Assembly: GCA_009781115.1 (NCBI GenBank)
Contig: WQYT01000003.1
Coordinates: forward strand, 1 to 47,361
Reading direction: 5' to 3'
DNA: 47,361 bases
Source of the DNA: Coriobacteriia bacterium
GTDB taxonomy: Bacteria; Actinomycetota; Coriobacteriia; WRKU01; WQUG01
How positions within the stretch are numbered: position 1 is the first letter of the stretch; the number at the start of each line of letters is the position of its first letter. The notes beneath the pieces were generated by a model. The model had not been told where the DNA came from, searched no databases, and was given only the letters and a program-made list of their open reading frames with translations. Shown one piece after another: positions 36,688 through 45,620 of this stretch. The position numbers and the translations under genes were made by a program.

Positions 36688-38469
36688 ATGAGACAGTATT
36701 CAAAAACCCTCCTGATTGTTGTGGCAGCTCTGTTCGTTTTAAGCATGCTTCCGCTCAGTAGCACGGGAGCATCACCGCAGGGCTCAAATACCACGACTGA
36801 TACGGCATCGACCACAATGCCTGCCGCACCGGCCCCTGCCGCGTCTGCTGCGTCAGCCGCCCTTCTGGCTACTGCGGCTGCCCCCGCCTGGAATACCTAC
36901 CAGGAAACCAATCACAACATCGCCTACGCAGGCGCCTGGGGCAAAGCTTCCTCTTCTGCAAGCTCCGGCGGAGCGGTGTGGCTTACTTCAGCCAAAGGAG
37001 CTTCTGCTACCTTTACCTTTACCGGAACCGGCGTCGAGTGGGTTGGCATCAAAGCGGCTACCTACGGGACCGCTTCGGTCTCTGTTGATGGAGGCAGTGC
37101 AACTACGGTCAAGATGACTGCTTCTTCTACCTCATACCAACAGGCGCTCTTTCATAAAGAGGGACTGGCTAATAAGACCCATACTCTGAAAATCACCGTC
37201 ACCTCTGCTAAGCCCAAGCTCGTCTGTGTGGACGCCTTCAAAGTACAAGGTATCGCCGGTGTTCCTGATCCGGCTCCACGCCCTGCAACGCCTTCAGGCA
37301 ACGGTTGGGTTGCCTACTCTGAGACCAGTAGCTACCTCAACTACTATGGCCCCTGGAGTAAAGTGGCCTCTTCTGCCAGCGCAGGTGGAGCCGTCAAGCT
37401 AGCCACCAAGAAGGGCGCCGCCTTCCAGATTCGCTTTAAGGGAGACGCGATCGAATGGGACGGCATCAAAGCTGCTACCTATGGTAAAGCACAGGTCACG
37501 CTTGATACCGTCAGTCAGGGAACGGTCAACCTAACTACTAACAGCACCTACCACAAGCAAGCGCTGTTCCGCAAAAGCGGACTGGACGCAAGCAAAGTCC
37601 ATACCTTAACGGTGACGGTTGCCTCTGAAGCTCCCAAGCTTGTCGGTATCGACAACATCATGGTGCATGGCGGTTCTGCCCTTAGCTTTGCGCCGGCAAC
37701 AACGGCTGGCAATGGCTGGAACGCCTATGAGGATACGTCCTCCTACATCAGCTATTCAGGCTCCTGGAATAAAGCGACCTCTTCTGCCTGCATCGGCGGC
37801 GCGGTCAAGCTCAGCAGCAAAAAGGGCTCGTCGTTTCAGGTAACCTTTAAAGGGAGCGCCATCGAGTGGATCGGCATCACGGCAAAAACCTATGGTTCTG
37901 CAACCGTCGTCCTTGATGGGGACACCCAAAAAGCAGTCAACCTGAACACCTCAACAACCCAGTACAAGCAAGCGCTCTTCCATCGCGAAGGCCTGGATGC
38001 CACCAAGAACCACGTCCTGAAAGTCACCGTTACATCTTCTGCGCCCAAGCTCGTCTGTGTTGACCGCATCCTGGTCCTCGGTCATGCTATCTTGCCAGTA
38101 GCGCCGACCTATGTCGATGTTGATATCTCCGAGCAGACCCTCCGGTATTATGTGAAGGGTAAGCTTGTCCTCACATCCCCGGTCGTGACCGGTCGCCCAA
38201 GTATGCCCACCGTCCAGGGCACGTTCTCGGTCTACCTGAAGTCCCGCAACACCTATCTCACCGGTCCTGGCTATCACACCATGGTCAGCTATTGGATGCC
38301 GTTCTACAAAGGATACGGATTGCATGACGCAGTCTGGCAGGCAAAGTTCGGCGGCACGCGCTACAAGGACGGCTATGGCAGCCATGGCTGCGTAAACATG
38401 CCGCTCGCCAAAGCGCGCGACCTCTACGGAATGATCGCAGTCGGAACAAAAGTGATCGTTCACCAGTAA
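36688..38469 (+). CDS. Secreted L,D-transpeptidase (YkuD) with three tandem beta-sandwich/CBM-like repeats
   Basis: Signal peptide MRQYSKTLLIVVAALFVLSMLPLSSTGA; three repeats of WxGIKAxTYGxAxVxxD...YkQALFxxxGL...HtLkvTVxSxaPKLVxvD; C-terminal YkuD motif GLHDAVW...GYGSHGCVNMP. Confidence 0.92.
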   Translation: MRQYSKTLLIVVAALFVLSMLPLSSTGASPQGSNTTTDTASTTMPAAPAPAASAASAALLATAAAPAWNTYQETNHNIAYAGAWGKASSSASSGGAVWLTSAKGASATFTFTGTGVEWVGIKAATYGTASVSVDGGSATTVKMTASSTSYQQALFHKEGLANKTHTLKITVTSAKPKLVCVDAFKVQGIAGVPDPAPRPATPSGNGWVAYSETSSYLNYYGPWSKVASSASAGGAVKLATKKGAAFQIRFKGDAIEWDGIKAATYGKAQVTLDTVSQGTVNLTTNSTYHKQALFRKSGLDASKVHTLTVTVASEAPKLVGIDNIMVHGGSALSFAPATTAGNGWNAYEDTSSYISYSGSWNKATSSACIGGAVKLSSKKGSSFQVTFKGSAIEWIGITAKTYGSATVVLDGDTQKAVNLNTSTTQYKQALFHREGLDATKNHVLKVTVTSSAPKLVCVDRILVLGHAILPVAPTYVDVDISEQTLRYYVKGKLVLTSPVVTGRPSMPTVQGTFSVYLKSRNTYLTGPGYHTMVSYWMPFYKGYGLHDAVWQAKFGGTRYKDGYGSHGCVNMPLAKARDLYGMIAVGTKVIVHQ

Positions 38470-38489
38470 GGATCAAGAAGGATCATACC

Positions 38490-38524
38490 AAAAAAGAGAG
38501 GGAGCTGAGCTCCCTCTCTTTTTT
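38490..38524. terminator. Rho-independent terminator, symmetric (serves both convergent genes)
   Basis: AAAAAAGAGAGGGAGCT-G-AGCTCCCTCTCTTTTTT: perfect 17-nt arms with A-tract/T-tract flanks. Confidence 0.93.
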
Positions 38525-38561
38525 AAAACTGTTTTCCAATTAGCCTTCCAGCGGGCAGACT

Positions 38562-40358
38562 TTAGGGTTTAAAGGATACACCGGTTGGGTTGCGTGAGCT
38601 GTATGAGGCCACTGTTCCCCAGGTTGTAGTTGTGGTCTTATCCCAGGCGCGTACCGTGTAGGTGTATTTGGCGCCCTTAGAGGTCTTGGTGTCAGTCCAG
38701 GAGCGCACAGCAGGACCTACGCTGGCAACCCTGGTCCACCCGGAGCTTCCCCTCTTGCGATAGACGTAGTAGCCATCGGCGTTCTTGGAGCCCACCCACG
38801 TGACTTTGATAGCGTTGGAGCCCGACTTAGCGCGCACAGCAGGCTTCAGCTGGGGCATATTCAGGTAACGGATGTAGATTCCCGGGCTCTTATAGCCGCC
38901 AGTGCTTGAGCCTGTGTAGGCACGCACCATGTAGGCATGGGCGACGCCTGAGGTCACCTTCTTATCAACGTAGCTGGTGATACTATCCCCGCTTATGACA
39001 GCCATCCGCACCCAGCTGCTTCCCGTAGCAGCAGTCCTGCGATAAACCCGGTAGCCCTGCGCACCAGCAACTTTGCCCCAGGTGAACTTGGTGTAGCCCT
39101 TGCCGTTTATCACCGACTTCAAAGCCGGAGTCGCCACAAAGGTCGCAGAGACCCCCGTGGGATTATAACTGCTGAGCAGCGAGCCCTTATAGGCGCGAAG
39201 AGTGTAGGCGTACTTGGTGGCGCCCGATACCTTGGAATCGATATAACTGGTTGCAGACGGCGCAACTTTTGCGATCTTTGTCCAGGAAGTGGCGGCGCCC
39301 GCTTTACGATAGAGATAGTAGCCGTCAATACCTGCAATCTTATGCCACGTGATGGTAACCGATGAGGCCCCTGGCTTCGCAGAGCCCAGGAGAGGCGTTG
39401 CGGGCGGCGGCACAGGCGCAGACGCAGGAACAGTAAAGAAGTCAGAACGGTACTGGATCGAAACATCCAGCGCCGCGCTCGCACTCATCCCCGTAAAATA
39501 TGCCCGGGATGAATATTGCCAGGCGCCATAGGTCGTATTTTGCAGCGCGCTTGAACTGGGAGTGCTTAAAAAATACTGAGCGATCCACATATTCTTAGGC
39601 CCGAGCGTCGTCGCGTTCATCACACCTGACGTTACCCACGAAAGCGAACAGTAGTAGCGCACATTGGCAAAACCGGCGGCATTAAGCGTCTTTGCAAAGG
39701 TAAGCGAGGCAGCCGTCCAGTCATAGCCAGATGACGTGCCCTCCGCGTCCTCGATCATCATGGTAGATATCGGGAGCCCGAGCGCATCAGCACGCGCGGC
39801 AAAATGCCGGGCCTCAGCCGCGATGCTGTTCGGGTCATACACATAGTGATAGGCCGCAACCTTCAGGCCGGCAGCTTTTGCATACGCGATCTGCTGCGCT
39901 GCATAGGGGTTACTGTAGGTTGTTCCCTCGGTGAGCTTTACCACCACATACTTAACACCGCTGAGCTTCAGGGTGTTGAAATCGGCTTGTGTCATCCAGC
40001 TCTGCCAACTTGCCACATCGACGGCATCGGTACGCGGCAGTGACGCGTCCGGCGGATAGATGTTGGGCGGAGCTGCAGCCAGCATTGGCGGAAGGGGAGC
40101 GGGAGCAGTGACAAGCGGGGCTCCTGTGCGTTGTGGCGCTGGCACTGACGCATGCGAGGCATCAGGTGCGATCGTCGATCCCATCGCATGGTTGTCATGG
40201 TTGTCAACGCTCCCGGACGCCTGGGGCGCAGACGCAGGCGCCAAAGACGCCGCCTGGGCAGACGCGGGCGCCGGGGCCAGAGCCAGAAAAGCCCCTGCCA
40301 GCAAGGCCATCGTGAGCGCAAACGCGAGAGATTTCTTCAAAAAATGCATTCTTTTCAC
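38562..40358 (-). CDS. Secreted GH25 lysozyme-like muramidase with three C-terminal Fn3-like repeats
   Basis: Signal peptide; VDVASWQSWMTQADFNTLKLSGVKYVVVKLTEGTTYSNPYAAQQIAYAKAAGLKVAAYHYV; IEDAEG (DxE); C-terminal repeats 'ITWHKIAGIDGYYLYRK', 'FTWGKVAGAQGYRVYRR', 'VTWVGSKNADGYYVYRK'. Start may be ATG 40349. Confidence 0.9.
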   Translation of the reverse strand: MKRMHFLKKSLAFALTMALLAGAFLALAPAPASAQAASLAPASAPQASGSVDNHDNHAMGSTIAPDASHASVPAPQRTGAPLVTAPAPLPPMLAAAPPNIYPPDASLPRTDAVDVASWQSWMTQADFNTLKLSGVKYVVVKLTEGTTYSNPYAAQQIAYAKAAGLKVAAYHYVYDPNSIAAEARHFAARADALGLPISTMMIEDAEGTSSGYDWTAASLTFAKTLNAAGFANVRYYCSLSWVTSGVMNATTLGPKNMWIAQYFLSTPSSSALQNTTYGAWQYSSRAYFTGMSASAALDVSIQYRSDFFTVPASAPVPPPATPLLGSAKPGASSVTITWHKIAGIDGYYLYRKAGAATSWTKIAKVAPSATSYIDSKVSGATKYAYTLRAYKGSLLSSYNPTGVSATFVATPALKSVINGKGYTKFTWGKVAGAQGYRVYRRTAATGSSWVRMAVISGDSITSYVDKKVTSGVAHAYMVRAYTGSSTGGYKSPGIYIRYLNMPQLKPAVRAKSGSNAIKVTWVGSKNADGYYVYRKRGSSGWTRVASVGPAVRSWTDTKTSKGAKYTYTVRAWDKTTTTTWGTVASYSSRNPTGVSFKP

Positions 40359-40405
40359 CTAACCCATTTTACGCCCTCTGCAAACGGGAGGGCACAGCAC
40401 ACCCG

Positions 40406-41722
40406 TCAGAGCCTTAAGATATGGCCGCCCGTAAAGTCTTTCATCGCGTTGCGCGTGTCAAAGATCAGTTGAGCGTGTTCTGCCACCAGGGCGTAGTCAA
40501 CTTCAGTGTGCGCAGTCAATATCACCACCGCATCGGCAGCCTCGATCTCTGCTGCCGTCAGCTCTACGCGATCGATCTGGTGCCCGTCGAACTGATAGTC
40601 CGGCACAAAGGGGTCGTGATAGACAACGTCGGCTTCACGGTCCAGCAGGTGATCAATGACCTTGACCGCCGGGCTCTCACGCATGTCATCGATGTCGGCC
40701 TTGTAGGCCACGCCCAGCACCAGAACACGGGCGCCTGCCAGTGACTTGTGCTGCATGTTAAGCGCCGCCATCAGGCGGTCGGCCACATAGTAAGACATAT
40801 TCTCGTTGACCTTGCCCGCCAGCTCGATAAACTGCGTGTGGAAATCGAACTCGCGCGCTTTCCAGCTCAGGTAGTACGGATCAATGGGAATGCAATGCCC
40901 GCCCAGACCGGGGCCAGGATAGAAGGGCATAAAGCCAAAGGGCTTTGTCTTGGCCGAGTCAACGACCTCCCACATGTTGATGTCCATGCGCTCGCAGAGT
41001 TGCACCAGCTCATTGACCAGCGCAATATTGACGCAGCGGAAGATGTTTTCCAAGAGCTTGCTCATCTCGGCTGCGCGCGCGGTGCTGACCGGCACCACCA
41101 CGTCCAGGAAGCTCCGGTAAAACGCCACCGCAAGCTCGCCGGAGCGCGACGTCACGCCACCAACGACCTTGGGGGTATCCTTCGTATGATGCGTCGGATT
41201 ACCGGGATCGACGCGCTCAGGAGAAAACGCCACAAACACATCAGTCCCGACCGTATGACCAGCGCCTTCAAGAATCGGCACGATGACCTCGTCGGTCGTC
41301 CCTGGATAGGTGGTTGATTCAAGCGTGACCAGCGTCTCGCCGCGCAGGTGGGGGGCGACAGACTTCGTCGCCTCGACCATAAAGGTCACATCAGGGTCGC
41401 GCATCTTGTCAAGCGGCGTAGGCACACAGATGGCAATCGCGTCGCACTCCGCTGCGCGGGAGAAATCCGTCGTTGCCTGCACCAGGCCACCGTCCACCTG
41501 CTGCGCAAAAAGCTCGCTGTCAACATCGGCGATGTAGCTCTCGCCCGCCGCTGCCGCCGCAACTTTTTCTTCAGAGATATCAAAACCGATAACCTTATGC
41601 CCGGATTGCGCCATGGTGCTTGCCAGGGGCAGGCCCACATAGCCCAGCCCAACCACTCCATAGATGGCTGTCCCGTCCTGGAGCTTTTGCTCCAGCGTCT
41701 TGTCCGTTTGATTAATTGCCAC
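40406..41722 (-). CDS. Nucleotide-sugar dehydrogenase (UDP-GlcNAc 6-dehydrogenase, WbpA/TviB-like)
   Basis: Likely GTG start 41722 preceded by GGAGG; YGVVGLGYVGLPLASTMAQSGHKVIGFDI; FSPERVDPGN; GPGLGGHCIPIDPYYLSWKAREFDFHTQFIELAGKVNENM. Confidence 0.9.
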   Translation of the reverse strand: MAINQTDKTLEQKLQDGTAIYGVVGLGYVGLPLASTMAQSGHKVIGFDISEEKVAAAAAGESYIADVDSELFAQQVDGGLVQATTDFSRAAECDAIAICVPTPLDKMRDPDVTFMVEATKSVAPHLRGETLVTLESTTYPGTTDEVIVPILEGAGHTVGTDVFVAFSPERVDPGNPTHHTKDTPKVVGGVTSRSGELAVAFYRSFLDVVVPVSTARAAEMSKLLENIFRCVNIALVNELVQLCERMDINMWEVVDSAKTKPFGFMPFYPGPGLGGHCIPIDPYYLSWKAREFDFHTQFIELAGKVNENMSYYVADRLMAALNMQHKSLAGARVLVLGVAYKADIDDMRESPAVKVIDHLLDREADVVYHDPFVPDYQFDGHQIDRVELTAAEIEAADAVVILTAHTEVDYALVAEHAQLIFDTRNAMKDFTGGHILRL

Positions 41723-41755
41723 GTTTTTCCTCCATTTTCTCAATCAACCTGTGAT

Positions 41756-42655
41756 TTATTTGCCGTTCGTGCTCTCACTGCCCGCAGACATCAGCACGGC
41801 GAGGAGCTCTCGCAGCTCGCCCGCATAGCGTTCGTCGCGCAAAGCGAGGGTAATATTAGCCTCAAGCCATGATAATACATTTCCCGTATCAAAGCTGCTC
41901 TCCGGCTCAACTTCAACCGCATACAGTGGTTCAGCGTCCAGAAGCGCCAGCAGCGCATCGGTCAGCTGGATCTCGCCACCTGCCCCCGGCTTGGTGCAAT
42001 CCAGAAGCTCCATCAGATGCGGCGTCAGCAGATAGCGCCCCATGATAGCCAGATTGCTGGGCGCCACATCCGGCGACGGCTTTTCGACTAAGGCGTTCAC
42101 GCGATAGCATGGCGCCTGCGCGGCCGCCTCAAGCTCAGCGACCGGCTGGGCGCCAATAATGCCATACCGGCTGAGGTGCTCGTCGTCAACACGCTCGACC
42201 GCAATGACAGAAGCGCCGGTCTGCTCGTAAACCGCCTGCAACTTTGGCAGAATGTCGCAGCGCGGCACAACAATGTCACCCAACAGCACAAAGAAGGGTT
42301 CGCTGTCAGTGAAGGCCGCCCCACAGTGCACCGCATGCCCCAGCCCCAGCGGGGACTTCTGGCGTACGTAATAGAGCTGCGCCAGATCTGAGACCTGCCT
42401 GACCGACTCAAGATACGCGCTTCCCTTGTCGCGCAGGTTCTGCTCAAGTTCGACCGAACGATCAAAGTGGTCCTCGATCGCGCGCTTGCCGCGTCCGGTG
42501 ACCAGAAGGATCTGATCGATACCGGCTGCAGCCGCCTCTTCGATCACATACTGCATGATGGGTTTGTCTAAAACGGGCAACATCTCTTTTGGCTGGGCTT
42601 TGGTGACCGGCAAAAAACGCGTACCTAAGCCAGCTGAGGGGATAATCGCTTTCAT
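41756..42655 (-). CDS. galU: UTP-glucose-1-phosphate uridylyltransferase
   Basis: Start revised to ATG 42655: MKAIIPSAGLGTRFLPVTKAQPKEMLPVLDKPIMQYVIEEAAAAGIDQILLVTGRGKRAIEDHFDRSVELE. Confidence 0.95.
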   Translation of the reverse strand: MKAIIPSAGLGTRFLPVTKAQPKEMLPVLDKPIMQYVIEEAAAAGIDQILLVTGRGKRAIEDHFDRSVELEQNLRDKGSAYLESVRQVSDLAQLYYVRQKSPLGLGHAVHCGAAFTDSEPFFVLLGDIVVPRCDILPKLQAVYEQTGASVIAVERVDDEHLSRYGIIGAQPVAELEAAAQAPCYRVNALVEKPSPDVAPSNLAIMGRYLLTPHLMELLDCTKPGAGGEIQLTDALLALLDAEPLYAVEVEPESSFDTGNVLSWLEANITLALRDERYAGELRELLAVLMSAGSESTNGK

Positions 42656-42720
42656 ACGTGAATCCTCACTTATTCTCATCTGCAAAAAGTCTGACTACTA
42701 CCTGTAGCCCCGCCGCACTA

Positions 42721-44031
42721 TCAACTGCCGCCCGGCGCCATGAACGATTCGACCGCAAGCTCAGTCATAACCTCTCCGGCCGCGGCGACCGTGTCCGCGA
42801 TCTCCTCACGGGTCATTGCCAGCGAGGCAAAACAGCACTCGAACTGGCTGGGCGCAAGCCAGATGCCACGCTCAAGCATCTTGCAGAAGTACTTCGCGTA
42901 GCGCTCCGTATCGGCCAGCGCCGCCGTCTTGTAGTCCACAACCGGGCCGCGGGTAAAGAACAGGCAGGTCAGCGCGCCAACCTGTGTGCCAAAGGCCGGA
43001 ATGCCGGACACATCAGCCGCCTGCTTCAGACCGCTGGCGAGCAACTCGCCCTTTTCCTCAAGCTCCTCATAGACGCCGGGGCGACCCAGGACCTTCATCG
43101 TTGCGATCCCGGCTGCCATGGCAACCGGGTTGCCCGAGAGCGTACCAGCCTGATAGACAGGCCCTGTCGGGGCCAGCTGCTCCATGATCTCGCGCCGGCC
43201 ACCAAAGGCGCCCACCGGGAAACCGCCGCCGATGATCTTGCCAAGGGTCGTCAGATCCGGCATGACACTGTAACGCTCCTGGGCGCCGCCGTAGGCAACC
43301 CGGAAGCCCGTGATAACTTCGTCAAAGATAAGCAGCGCGCCGTGGTCATCGCAGAGTGCGCGCAGGCCCTCCAGGAAGCCCGGCGCCGGCGGTACACAGC
43401 CCATGTTGCCAGCTACCGGCTCAACGATGAGCGCAGCAACCTGGTCAGGATTGTCCTTAAACGCCGCCTCAACCGCCTCAAGATCGTTGTAGGGGACCAC
43501 GATCGTGTCACGAGCGGCGCCCTCGGTCACGCCGGGCGTCGAGGGGATGCCCAGCGTCAGCATGCCAGAGCCCGCGGCTACCAGCAGCGCGTCGCTGTGA
43601 CCGTGATAGTTGCCGTCGAACTTGATGAATTTCTCGCGCCCCGTAAAGCCGCGCGCCAGACGGATGGCTGACATCACAGCCTCCGTGCCAGAGCTGACAA
43701 AACGCACCATCTCGATGGAGGGCACCGCCGCGCAGACCATCCGGGCTGCCTCGGTCTCAAGCTCAGTCGGCGCACCGTAGGTTGTGCCCAGCTCCAGTTG
43801 GGCGCGCACCGCCTCAAGCACTTCCGGATGGCCGTGACCCAGGATCATTGGCCCCCAGGACTGAACAAAGTCGAGATAGGTAGTACCCTCGACGTCAGTG
43901 ATATGGGCGCCTTGCGCCCGGGCGACAAAACGGGGCGTGGCGCCTACGCTCTTATAGGCGCGTACCGGCGAGTCAACTCCGCCGGGGATGTAGCGCTGCG
44001 CTTCTGCGAACAGATCGGATGAAGTGGGCAC
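42721..44031 (-). CDS. hemL: Glutamate-1-semialdehyde 2,1-aminomutase
   Basis: [87 protein letters not shown]. Confidence 0.96.
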   Translation of the reverse strand: MPTSSDLFAEAQRYIPGGVDSPVRAYKSVGATPRFVARAQGAHITDVEGTTYLDFVQSWGPMILGHGHPEVLEAVRAQLELGTTYGAPTELETEAARMVCAAVPSIEMVRFVSSGTEAVMSAIRLARGFTGREKFIKFDGNYHGHSDALLVAAGSGMLTLGIPSTPGVTEGAARDTIVVPYNDLEAVEAAFKDNPDQVAALIVEPVAGNMGCVPPAPGFLEGLRALCDDHGALLIFDEVITGFRVAYGGAQERYSVMPDLTTLGKIIGGGFPVGAFGGRREIMEQLAPTGPVYQAGTLSGNPVAMAAGIATMKVLGRPGVYEELEEKGELLASGLKQAADVSGIPAFGTQVGALTCLFFTRGPVVDYKTAALADTERYAKYFCKMLERGIWLAPSQFECCFASLAMTREEIADTVAAAGEVMTELAVESFMAPGGS

Positions 44032-44067
44032 GGGGACTCCTTTTTGGACGCGATCTTGCCGTTAGCT

Positions 44068-44076
44068 ATTGTACCA
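44068..44076 (-). promoter_or_regulatory. Candidate extended -10 promoter (TGgTACAAT) for hemL
   Basis: Minus-strand TGGTACAAT, 36 nt upstream of the hemL start. Confidence 0.45.
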
Positions 44077-44133
44077 TCGCGCGTGAAAAATCACGGGTGC
44101 TCCACGAGAGCGGACATGAGAGAGCCCGCCCCC

Positions 44134-44164
44134 TTGTCATTGCGAGCGTAGCGAAGCAATCCAG
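44134..44164 (-). repeat. Short palindromic REP-like element, copy B
   Basis: Minus strand CTGGATTGCTTCGCTACGCTCGCAATGACAA; same ends and spacing as copy A. Confidence 0.6.
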
Positions 44165-44205
44165 ACAGCTGGCAGCAAGATGTGAGACGCCGACCGGGTT
44201 GTTGT

Positions 44206-44253
44206 CACTTGGTCAGCGCTGCCAACACTGCTTATCCGGCCTTGGCCCCTTTT
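44206..44253. repeat. Degenerate tandem copy of the nrfA 3' terminus
   Basis: cACTTGGTCAGCGCTGCCAacaCTGCttaTCCGGCCTTGGccc repeats ACTTGGTCAGCGCTGCCAgcgCTGCctgTCCGGCCTTGGtca 64 nt away. Confidence 0.7.
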
Positions 44254-44268
44254 GTCACTGCCTGCCTC

Positions 44269-45564
44269 TTACTTGGTCAGCGCTGCCAGCGCTGCCTGTC
44301 CGGCCTTGGTCACTTCCAGGGAGTGATCCAGGCACTGGTTTGCCACGGTTGGATTGTGGATGCCCTTGCTGTTCTCATTCATGATGAAGTCGAGGAACCA
44401 CTGAGCCTCGCACTCCTGTGCGCGCAGCGGATCCAGCTGAGCGTCAGTATACTTGCCGCTCTTGTTAGCCGCAGCCAGGTCGTTGGTAAAGGCGGCCAGC
44501 GCAGTACCGTCGGTGTTGATCTTTGCGACAAAGCCTGCCTCTGATGACTTGATCAGCTGCACCAGCGCAGCGTCATCAGAATGACAACCGGCACATTCAT
44601 CCTTGCGGATTGTTGCCGAATAGAGCGGGCCGGTCATCTTGTGGCTGGTTTTGCCACCGCCCAGCTTCTCCATATGGCAGTCAGCGCAGGTCAGGCCGGC
44701 GCGCCCGTGGATGCTGCTGTCGCTTACCACCAGGTCATACTCCGGATGTTGAGCCTTGAGCATCTTGGCGCCGGTATTTGGATTAACATGATCAGAGTAG
44801 CCGATCTTTTTGTAGAAATCGAAAATCGCAAACGGGTCAGTCATCTCTTTTGGCATCGTTACTTCGCCGCTTGTCGGATCAAAGTAGTACTCATTATGGC
44901 ACTGCCCGCACGCCGCGTTTGCCGGCTGCATCTGGCCACCCTTGATCTCGTTGGCAAACGCCGTAGTAAAGGCGGTGCGGATTGCGCCCAGGTAGGTCCC
45001 GTTAGCGGTCTGCTTGGTCTGAGATCCAGAGCCGGGATAGTTCTTGTGGCAGTCGTAGCAGGTAATAGACTGGGTAATCGTGCTGGTATTTACAGCAAAG
45101 GGCACCTTTGCAAGACTCTGGCCGCTCTTCTCCATAATCGTGAACTGAGACGACTTGCAGGCATAGCAGACAGAATTTGACTTTGCGCTGATGCGCGGGC
45201 TGTCCTTGGCGTCTTGCAAGGCGTCCAGGTGAGGCCGCGGCGTGTCATAGGACTTCGCAAACGCGCTGCCTGCATAGATGGTGTTCAGGAAGGGAAATAT
45301 CTTAAGGTAGCTCTGCACGGGTTGCAGTGGCTGAGTGTCCTCCTCAAACGTCTTGACTTCCTCCGGAAACTGCGACGCCCATTGCGCCGGCATCTTGACA
45401 TCGGTGATCGATTTCACATCAGCAAAGGTCTCCGGAGAAGTTGAGGCAACCGCTGCGTCCGCCGGGCTCTTGCCTTTACAGGCGCTGAGCGTCAACACCC
45501 CGGCAGCCATGAGCAAAACGACCGTCCACAACACCAGTATCCGTACCCGTATCTGTCTCTTCAT
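44269..45564 (-). CDS. nrfA: Ammonia-forming pentaheme cytochrome c nitrite reductase, lipoprotein form
   Basis: CYACK (catalytic CxxCK heme) plus CYDCH, CGQCH, CADCH, CAGCH; N-terminal MKRQIRVRILVLWTVVLLMAAGVLTLSAC lipobox. Confidence 0.93.
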   Translation of the reverse strand: MKRQIRVRILVLWTVVLLMAAGVLTLSACKGKSPADAAVASTSPETFADVKSITDVKMPAQWASQFPEEVKTFEEDTQPLQPVQSYLKIFPFLNTIYAGSAFAKSYDTPRPHLDALQDAKDSPRISAKSNSVCYACKSSQFTIMEKSGQSLAKVPFAVNTSTITQSITCYDCHKNYPGSGSQTKQTANGTYLGAIRTAFTTAFANEIKGGQMQPANAACGQCHNEYYFDPTSGEVTMPKEMTDPFAIFDFYKKIGYSDHVNPNTGAKMLKAQHPEYDLVVSDSSIHGRAGLTCADCHMEKLGGGKTSHKMTGPLYSATIRKDECAGCHSDDAALVQLIKSSEAGFVAKINTDGTALAAFTNDLAAANKSGKYTDAQLDPLRAQECEAQWFLDFIMNENSKGIHNPTVANQCLDHSLEVTKAGQAALAALTK

Positions 45565-45604
45565 AGCGCTTTCTCCTCCATCATCGTTCCTGACTCCTTA
45601 TACG

Positions 45605-45620
45605 TTAAACGATAGTTTAA
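45605..45620. promoter_or_regulatory. Candidate CRP/FNR-family operator (TTAAAC-GATA-GTTTAA)
   Basis: Perfect 6-4-6 inverted repeat in the divergent nrfA / Crp-Fnr regulator intergenic region. Confidence 0.5.

Noticed and set aside
40748-41872. Plus-strand ORFs of 189 and 174 aa
   Set aside because: Mostly antisense to the nucleotide-sugar dehydrogenase gene.
42658-43671. 337-aa plus-strand ORF
   Set aside because: Antisense to hemL; composition typical of an antisense frame.
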